NCBI RefSeq assembly: GCF_021531375.1
Contig: NZ_JADYTU010000015.1
Span: 1-53,158 of the forward strand
Origin: Pseudoflavonifractor phocaeensis
GTDB taxonomy: Bacteria; Bacillota; Clostridia; Oscillospirales; Oscillospiraceae
DNA: 53,158 bases
Reading direction: 5' to 3'
Position numbers and translations under genes: made by a program. This document shows, one piece after another, positions 48,251 through 53,158 of the stretch. Below the pieces are notes generated by a model that did no database searches, was not told the DNA's origin, and saw nothing but the letters and a program-made list of their open reading frames with translations. Position 1 is the stretch's first letter, and the number at the start of each line of letters is the position of its first letter.

Positions 48251-49071
48251 GGTTCCTCCTTTCCGGCCGGGGGCAGGCCCTGCCCCATGGCGCGGAACAT
48301 TTGATAGCGCTGCTGGGCCAGAGCGGGGCCCTTCAGCTTGTCCAGGGCGGCCAGCTCCTTTTTCAGGGCCGCGTCCACCGTGTGGAAGGTGGCCTGCCAG
48401 TCGGTATGGGCGCCTCCCTCCGGCTCCCGCAGGACCCCCTGGACGATGCCGCCCCGGCGCAGGTCCTGGGCGGTAAGCTTCATGACGGCGCAGGCCTCCC
48501 CGCTGCGGGAGGCGTCCTTCCACAGGATGGAGGCGAAGCCCTCGGGGGACAGGACCGAATAGACGGCGTGCTCCAGCATGAGCACCCGGTTGGCCACGGC
48601 CAGAGCCAGAGCTCCGCCGCTCCCTCCCTCACCGGTAACAACGGCGATGACCGGGACGGTGAGGGAGCTCATCAGAGCCAGACACCGGGCGATGGCCTCG
48701 CCCTGGCCCCGCTCCTCAGCTTCTTTCCCCGGGTAGGCCCCGGGAGTATCCACAAAGGTGATGATGGGCCGGCCAAACTTTTCCGCCTGGGCCATCAGAC
48801 GCTGAGCCTTCCGGTAGCCCTCAGGCCCGGGCATTCCAAAGTTGCAGCGGAGGTTCTCCTCCAGGTTCTTTCCCTTCCGGTGGCCCAGCACCGTGACAGG
48901 ACGGCCATGGAACCGGGCGATGCCGCCCAGGATACTGCCGTCCTCCCGGCTGAGCCGGTCCCCCCGCTGCTCAAAGAAATCGGTAAACAGCGCGTCGATA
49001 AAATCCGCCGTTCCCGGCCGTCCCGGGTTCCGGGCGATCTTTACCTTCTCCTCCGGCGTGTACTTGCTCAT
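48247..49071 (-). CDS. accA: Acetyl-CoA carboxylase carboxyltransferase subunit alpha
   Basis: This 274-aa subunit works with AccD to transfer CO2 from carboxybiotin to acetyl-CoA, giving malonyl-CoA. It shows GHRKGKNLEENLRCNFGMPGPEGYRKA, FVDTPGAYPGKEAEERGQGEAIA and VTGEGGSGGALALAVANRV, all characteristic of AccA. It is somewhat shorter than the E. coli protein at the N-terminus, as is common in Firmicutes. The start overlaps the accD stop (TGATG). Confidence 0.96.
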   Translation of the reverse strand: MSKYTPEEKVKIARNPGRPGTADFIDALFTDFFEQRGDRLSREDGSILGGIARFHGRPVTVLGHRKGKNLEENLRCNFGMPGPEGYRKAQRLMAQAEKFGRPIITFVDTPGAYPGKEAEERGQGEAIARCLALMSSLTVPVIAVVTGEGGSGGALALAVANRVLMLEHAVYSVLSPEGFASILWKDASRSGEACAVMKLTAQDLRRGGIVQGVLREPEGGAHTDWQATFHTVDAALKKELAALDKLKGPALAQQRYQMFRAMGQGLPPAGKEEP

Positions 49072-49925
49072 CAGCCGCGTCCCCCCTTCTCATGGAGGGC
49101 CAGCAGCCGGCCCAACACAGGCCGCCACTGGCTCCGGGGGACGATCTGGTCCAGAAAGCCGTGGTCCAGCAAGTACTCGGCCCGCTGGAAGCCCTCCGGC
49201 AGCTTCTCCCCGATGGTCTGCTCGATGACCCGGGGGCCCGCAAAGCCGACGAGGGCCCCGGGCTCCGCCAGCATGATGTCTCCCAGAGAGGCGAAGCTGG
49301 CGGTCACCCCGCCAGTGGTTGGGTGGGTGAGGCAGGAGATGTACAGCCCGCCCCCGCTCTGGAACCGCTGGATGGCGGCGGCGGTCTTGGCCATCTGCAT
49401 CAGGGAGAAGATCCCCTCCTGCATCCGTGCTCCGCCGCTGGCGGAAAAAATGACCAGGGGCAGCTTCCGCTTTTCCGCGTACTCCGCCGCCCGGGTCACC
49501 TTCTCCCCCACCGCCGTTCCCATGCTGCCCATGAGAAACCGGCTGTCCAGAACCACAAAGACCGCCTTGTGGTCCTCGATCCTGCCCAAAGCCGCCACGG
49601 CGGCGTCCCGCAGGCCGGTGTCCTCTCTCAGCGCCGCCAGCTTCTCCGGATAGCCGGGGAAGTCCAGGGGATCGGCGGGAGCAAGCTTTTCCTCCAGCTC
49701 CCGGAAGGAGCCGGGGTCCAGGATCATGGACAGGCGGTAGTAGGCTCCGATGGGCCCGTGACAGCCGCACCGGGGACAGACCTGTCCGTTGCGGCTCCAG
49801 TCCAAGGCGCCGCTCTCCTCTCCGCAGCCGGGGCAGGACACCCGCCGGGAGGAGGCAGTCTTTCCCTCCCGCATGGCCTGATAAGTCAGCAGCCGGTCCC
49901 GGCGCTGGCTGAATAGTCGATTCAC
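49071..49925 (-). CDS. accD: Acetyl-CoA carboxylase carboxyltransferase subunit beta
   Basis: This 284-aa partner of AccA carries an N-terminal four-Cys zinc ribbon (CPGCGEESGA...CPRCG, about residues 31-54) and a crotonase-like core with GSMGTAVGEKVTRAAEYA, IFSASGGARMQEGI and LTHPTTGGVTASFA. The GTG start at 49925 has AAAGGAG about eight bases upstream. It lies 42 bases after accC. Confidence 0.96.
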   Translation of the reverse strand: MNRLFSQRRDRLLTYQAMREGKTASSRRVSCPGCGEESGALDWSRNGQVCPRCGCHGPIGAYYRLSMILDPGSFRELEEKLAPADPLDFPGYPEKLAALREDTGLRDAAVAALGRIEDHKAVFVVLDSRFLMGSMGTAVGEKVTRAAEYAEKRKLPLVIFSASGGARMQEGIFSLMQMAKTAAAIQRFQSGGGLYISCLTHPTTGGVTASFASLGDIMLAEPGALVGFAGPRVIEQTIGEKLPEGFQRAEYLLDHGFLDQIVPRSQWRPVLGRLLALHEKGGRG

Positions 49926-49967
49926 CGCTTACTCCTTTCGTCGTCGCAACGTCCACGCAGTTCCGTC

Positions 49968-51353
49968 TTATCCGTCCATCAGATGGTCACAGGTCCGGGC
50001 CAGCTCCAGCAGCTTTTCCAGATTTCGGTCCAGGAAGCTGGTGTCGTACTGGCCCCGGACAAACTCCGGGTCGTGCATGATGAGATGGGCCAGGGCGGCG
50101 TTGGTGGGGTAGCCCTCGATGACCAGCTCCTCCAGCGCCCGGCGCATCCGCCGGATGGCCTCCAGCCGGGTAGGGGCGTGGACCAGCACCTTGGCCACCA
50201 GGGAGTCGTAATAAGGCGGCACCTCATAGCCGGTGTACAGGGCGGTGTCCACCCGGACCCCCGGTCCGCCGGGAAGGTGGAGGAACTCCGTCTTCCCCGG
50301 ACAGGGATGGAAGTCGTGCTCCGGGTCCTCGGCGTTGATACGGCACTCGATGGCGTGACCGGACACCCGCACGTCCTCCTGGGTGAAGGACAGGGGCAGG
50401 CCCGCGGCCACCCGCAGCTGCTCCCGCACAAGGTCCACGCCGGTGACCAGCTCGGTGACCGGGTGCTCCACCTGAATACGGGTGTTCATCTCGATAAAAT
50501 AAAAGTCACCCTCCGGGGACAGGACAAATTCCACTGTGCCCGCCCCCACATAGCCGGCGGCCCGGGCGGCGGCCACGGCGGCCGCCCCCATCCGCTCCCG
50601 CAGCTCCGGGGTCAGGGCCCGGGAGGGAGACTCCTCCACCAGCTTCTGGCGGCGGCGCTGGATGGAGCAGTCCCGCTCCCCCAGGTGGACCACATGGCCC
50701 TGGCCGTCCGCCATGATCTGGAACTCGATGTGCCGGGGGTGGAGGATCAGCTTCTCCAGATACATCTCCCCGTTTCCGAAGCAGGCCACCGCCTCGGCCT
50801 GAGCGGCCTGGTAGGCCCGCTCCAAGTCCTCGGGGCCATCCACCTGGCGCATCCCTCTGCCTCCGCCTCCGGCCGAGGCCTTCAGCAGGACGGGATAGCC
50901 CACCCGGTCAGCCAGTTCCCTGGCCTGGACCACCCCGGAAAGAGGGCCGTCGGAGCCGGGGACCACCGGCACCCCGGCGTTCTGGGCCAGGGTGCGGGCA
51001 GCGGCCTTGCTGCCCATCTTCCGGATCACGTCGCCGGAGGGGCCGATATACCGCAGGCCGGCCTCCACACACCGGTCGGCAAAGTCCGGGTTCTCCGACA
51101 AAAAGCCATAGCCCGGGTGGATGGCGTCGCAGCCGGTGGCCTTTGCCGCCGTCAGCAGGGCCTCCTGGTTCAAGTAGCTGTCCGACGCCCGGGCGGGTCC
51201 GATACACAGGGACCGGGTCGCCACCTGGGCGGCCAGGGAGCTCTCGTCGGCCTGGGAATAGACGGCCACCGTCTCCACGTCCAGCTCCCGGCAGGCCCGG
51301 ATGATCCGCAGAGCGATCTCGCCCCGGTTGGCGATCAAAACGCGCTTCAGCAT
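49968..51353 (-). CDS. accC: Acetyl-CoA carboxylase biotin carboxylase subunit
   Basis: This 461-aa ATP-grasp enzyme carboxylates the biotin on AccB. Typical runs are RVLIANRGEIALRIIRAC, AIHPGYGFLSENPDFA, KASAGGGGRGMR (ATP loop), ERDCSIQRRRQKL and FIEMNTRIQVEHPVTE. The length is normal. It starts four bases after accB. Confidence 0.97.
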   Translation of the reverse strand: MLKRVLIANRGEIALRIIRACRELDVETVAVYSQADESSLAAQVATRSLCIGPARASDSYLNQEALLTAAKATGCDAIHPGYGFLSENPDFADRCVEAGLRYIGPSGDVIRKMGSKAAARTLAQNAGVPVVPGSDGPLSGVVQARELADRVGYPVLLKASAGGGGRGMRQVDGPEDLERAYQAAQAEAVACFGNGEMYLEKLILHPRHIEFQIMADGQGHVVHLGERDCSIQRRRQKLVEESPSRALTPELRERMGAAAVAAARAAGYVGAGTVEFVLSPEGDFYFIEMNTRIQVEHPVTELVTGVDLVREQLRVAAGLPLSFTQEDVRVSGHAIECRINAEDPEHDFHPCPGKTEFLHLPGGPGVRVDTALYTGYEVPPYYDSLVAKVLVHAPTRLEAIRRMRRALEELVIEGYPTNAALAHLIMHDPEFVRGQYDTSFLDRNLEKLLELARTCDHLMDG

Positions 51354-51357
51354 GGCC

Positions 51358-51783
51358 TTACACCTTCCGAATCCGGAAGAGCGGGTCGCCGTATCCCACC
51401 AGCTCCCCGTCCCGGGCCAGGACCTCCTCCACCACGCAGTCGGCAGGGGCGGGGATCTCGCTCATCATCTTCATGGCCTCAATGAGGCAGAGGGTCTCCC
51501 CCTTTTTCACCTGGGCGCCGGGAGCGACAAAGGGAGCCTCTCCCGGGGCGGGGGCGGCATAAAAGACGCCCACCAGCGGAGCCTTCACCAAATCGTTTTC
51601 CTCTCCCCGTTCCGCCGGGACAGGGGCGGGGACGGGTGCCGCGGCAGGGGCGCTCTCCCCCCGGACTCCGGAGGCCGGAGCCCGGCACAGACGGACCTTC
51701 CCGTCCTCCCGCTGCCACTCCAGCTCCGTCAGGCCGGAAGAGGCAAAGCGCTCCATCAGACCGTAAAGTTCCTGTAATTCCAT
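51358..51783 (-). CDS. accB: Acetyl-CoA carboxylase biotin carboxyl carrier protein
   Basis: This 141-aa carrier has biotin attached to K105 in LIEAMKMMSE. A helical N-terminus (1-35) is joined by an Ala/Pro-rich linker (45-60) to the C-terminal biotinyl domain. The ATG at 51783 follows AAGGAG by six bases; a TTG six bases earlier lies inside the spacing region. It starts 90 bases after acpP in the same direction. Confidence 0.95.
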   Translation of the reverse strand: MELQELYGLMERFASSGLTELEWQREDGKVRLCRAPASGVRGESAPAAAPVPAPVPAERGEENDLVKAPLVGVFYAAPAPGEAPFVAPGAQVKKGETLCLIEAMKMMSEIPAPADCVVEEVLARDGELVGYGDPLFRIRKV

Positions 51784-51873
51784 GGACAACTCCTTATCCT
51801 AAAAACGCAAATATCTTCGACCCGCAAAGAGCCGAACGGGAGGGCAACGCCACGCCGCCCCCGCGTTTCCGCA

Positions 51874-52110
51874 TTACTGCTTCTTGCTCGCCAGATAGGC
51901 CACAATGTCGCTGACGGTCTGGATCTTGGTCATGTCCTCGTCGGCAATGCCCACGCCGAAAGCCTCCTCCAGCGCCAGAGACAGCTCCACCGCCTCCAGG
52001 GAGTCGGCGTCCAGATCCTCGAACAGGTTGGTCTCGGCAGTCACCTGCTCCGCGTCGCAGCTCAGGGTGTTCACAATGATGTCGCGTACAGTTTCAAAAT
52101 TGATCTCCAT
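51874..52110 (-). CDS. acpP: Acyl carrier protein
   Basis: This 78-aa acidic helical protein carries growing acyl chains on a 4'-phosphopantetheine arm attached to S37 in DLDADSLEAVELSLALEE. The core is typical, although the usual DSLD reads DSLE. It is the first gene of the fatty-acid operon and follows the strong promoter at 52181-52208 and the tandem palindromes at 52142-52169. Confidence 0.96.
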   Translation of the reverse strand: MEINFETVRDIIVNTLSCDAEQVTAETNLFEDLDADSLEAVELSLALEEAFGVGIADEDMTKIQTVSDIVAYLASKKQ

Positions 52111-52136
52111 AGGTCAAACTTCCTCTCAAATTTGTT

Positions 52137-52208
52137 CAAGCATTTTAGTTAAAATATTTTAGGTAAAATGCTTGAGAATTATTATAGGAACTTTCCGTCA
52201 AATGTCAA
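52137..52208 (-). promoter_or_regulatory. Fatty-acid operon promoter with two tandem 14-bp palindromic operators
   Basis: On the minus strand TTGACA (52203-52208) and TATAAT (52181-52186) have a 16-base spacer. Directly downstream, around the expected transcription start, lie two abutting palindromes, ATTTTAGGTAAAAT (52156-52169) and ATTTTAGTTAAAAT (52142-52155), both ATTTTA-N2-TAAAAT in either orientation. Outer arms CAAGCATTTTA/TAAAATGCTTG (52137-52147, 52164-52174) make the whole block symmetric. A dimeric repressor bound here would block transcription; the MarR protein at 41114-41563 is the prime candidate. Confidence 0.75.
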
Positions 52209-52292
52209 GCTGAATTTTTGGGGGTTTGGCTGCTTTTCCCATTCTCCACAAAGCAGACTGCTGCCTTCGCCCATTTTTACTTCATTTTCCAC

Positions 52293-52320
52293 TTGACATA
52301 TCAAACGTTAGTTCTATAAT
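52293..52320 (+). promoter_or_regulatory. Promoter of the radical SAM gene with a LexA-like box in the spacer
   Basis: TTGACA (52293-52298) and TATAAT (52315-52320) have a 16-base spacer. CAAAC-GTTA-GTTCT (52302-52315) within it matches 8 of 10 fixed bases of CGAAC-N4-GTTCG. The gene encodes a predicted DNA modification/repair protein, which fits SOS control, but the match is imperfect. Confidence 0.55.
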
Positions 52321-52359
52321 AGTAGTACAAATGTTTGTTTCAGACGTGGGGGTCATCCT

Positions 52360-53158
52360 ATGGAACTGCTGGACAAGCTGAACATTCTGGCTGACGCCGC
52401 CAAGTATGACGCCGCCTGCACCTCCAGCGGCCTGGACCGCGCAGGCAGGCCCGGGGCCATCGGCAGCACCACCATGGCCGGCTGCTGCCACTCCTTCTCC
52501 GCCGACGGGCGGTGCGTCTCCCTGCTGAAGGTGCTGATGACTAACTTTTGTGTCTATGACTGCCAGTACTGTGTCAACCGCCGCTCCAACGACGTGCCCC
52601 GGGCCGCCTTTTCTCCCAGGGAGCTGTGCGAGCTGACCATGGGCTTTTACCGCCGCAACTATATCGAGGGTCTGTTCCTCTCCTCGGCGGTCATCCAAAA
52701 TCCCGATCACACCACAGAGCTGATGATCCAGACCCTGCGTCTGCTCCGGGAGGAGTACCGCTTCGGGGGCTACGTCCACGCCAAGGCCATCCCAGGGGCG
52801 GACCCTCTGCTGACCCGGCGGCTGGGGCTGCTGGCTGACCGGCTGTCAGTGAATATTGAGCTGCCCAGCTCCCCCAGTCTGGCCCTCCTGGCCCCGGACA
52901 AGAAAAAGGAGGCCATTCTGGCCCCCATGAAACAGATCCGGGACGGCATCGCCGTCTCCCAAGAGGAACTGAAGGTGTACCGCCACGCCCCCCGGTTCGC
53001 CCCGGCGGGCCAGTCCACCCAGATGATCGTGGGAGCCACCCCGGAGAGCGACCGCCAGATCCTGACTCTGACCCAAAACCTATATGATAAATTCCACTTG
53101 AAGCGGGTGTTCTACTCCGCCTATATGCCCGTGTCCTCCAGCCCCCTGCTCCCCGCCC
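52360..53158 (+). CDS. Radical SAM protein, putative DNA modification/repair family (TIGR03916-like), 3' end outside window
   Basis: The first 266 residues are present and the frame is open to the window edge. The iron-sulfur motif C64-x3-C68-x2-C71 lies in NFCVYDCQYCVNRRSND. Earlier GCCHSFSADGRCVSLLK and later GFYRRNYIEGLFLSSAVI and HAKAIPGADP match the family named putative DNA modification/repair radical SAM protein, whose genes often precede a DNA-glycosylase-like partner; that neighbour would lie outside the window. The activity is unproven. The ATG has a GGGGGT stretch about eight bases upstream. Confidence 0.88.
   Translation, partial: MELLDKLNILADAAKYDAACTSSGLDRAGRPGAIGSTTMAGCCHSFSADGRCVSLLKVLMTNFCVYDCQYCVNRRSNDVPRAAFSPRELCELTMGFYRRNYIEGLFLSSAVIQNPDHTTELMIQTLRLLREEYRFGGYVHAKAIPGADPLLTRRLGLLADRLSVNIELPSSPSLALLAPDKKKEAILAPMKQIRDGIAVSQEELKVYRHAPRFAPAGQSTQMIVGATPESDRQILTLTQNLYDKFHLKRVFYSAYMPVSSSPLLPA

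Noticed and set aside
51790-51873. Gap between acpP and accB as a possible terminator or small gene
   Set aside because: The partial GC pairing is weak and lacks a T-run, and no open frame fits.

Overview
The window is GC-rich DNA from an anaerobic, spore-forming Firmicute. It carries a forespore sigma factor (sigG), an FtsK/SpoIIIE translocase beside tepA, IreB, surface proteins with S-layer-homology (SLH) repeats together with csaB, a FabK-type fatty-acid operon and a CCA-encoding tRNA-Ser. High GC with these clostridial families best fits the Oscillospiraceae (Flavonifractor/Lawsonibacter/Pseudoflavonifractor group). This is inferred from gene content; no marker gene was compared. No phage, insertion-sequence transposase or CRISPR array was seen.

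Layout. 1-106: the end of a palindromic repeat. 138-9368: household genes, namely a YibE/F membrane protein, an SPL-like radical SAM protein, dinB with an apparent SOS box, Pit and ZIP transporters, sigG with a sigma-F-like promoter, a DUF523 protein, ireB, and an MFS transporter with a secreted protein. 9368-14791: ftsK, uppP, a 230-bp palindromic repeat, tepA and a macro-domain protein. 14814-25327: a cell-wall-polymer locus. Here a secreted phosphodiester-glycosidase/SLH protein is divergent from an operon of murJ, an O-antigen-ligase-like protein, a GT4 enzyme, two DUF4330 proteins and a GT4-CsaB fusion. 25612-31887: tRNA-Ser, a small membrane protein, purA, an SLH-bearing S41 protease and two COG0523 GTPases. 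31940-41060: glutaminase, a TAXI-type TRAP transporter, a neurotransmitter:sodium symporter and a pfkB-HPr-EI cluster. 41114-52110: a leftward fatty-acid operon (acpP-accBCDA-fabH-[repeat]-fabK-NPD-fabD-fabG-fabF-fabZ) ending beside a MarR regulator. From 52360: a radical SAM protein cut by the window edge.

How the parts fit. CsaB pyruvylates secondary cell-wall polymer, which SLH domains bind, so the csaB operon plausibly builds the anchor for the two SLH proteins encoded nearby. The fatty-acid operon has one strong promoter, followed directly by two tandem 14-bp palindromes that are good candidates for the operator of the MarR (FabT-like) protein encoded at the far end.

Most distinctive observations: the tandem operators, the inverted-repeat element inserted inside the fab operon whose end supplies the fabH stop codon, the GT4-CsaB locus with two DUF4330 proteins, a COG0523 GTPase fused to a DUF1980/YcgQ-like domain, and an HPr whose Ser46 position is Arg. 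I did not find a wholly new defence or mobile system.
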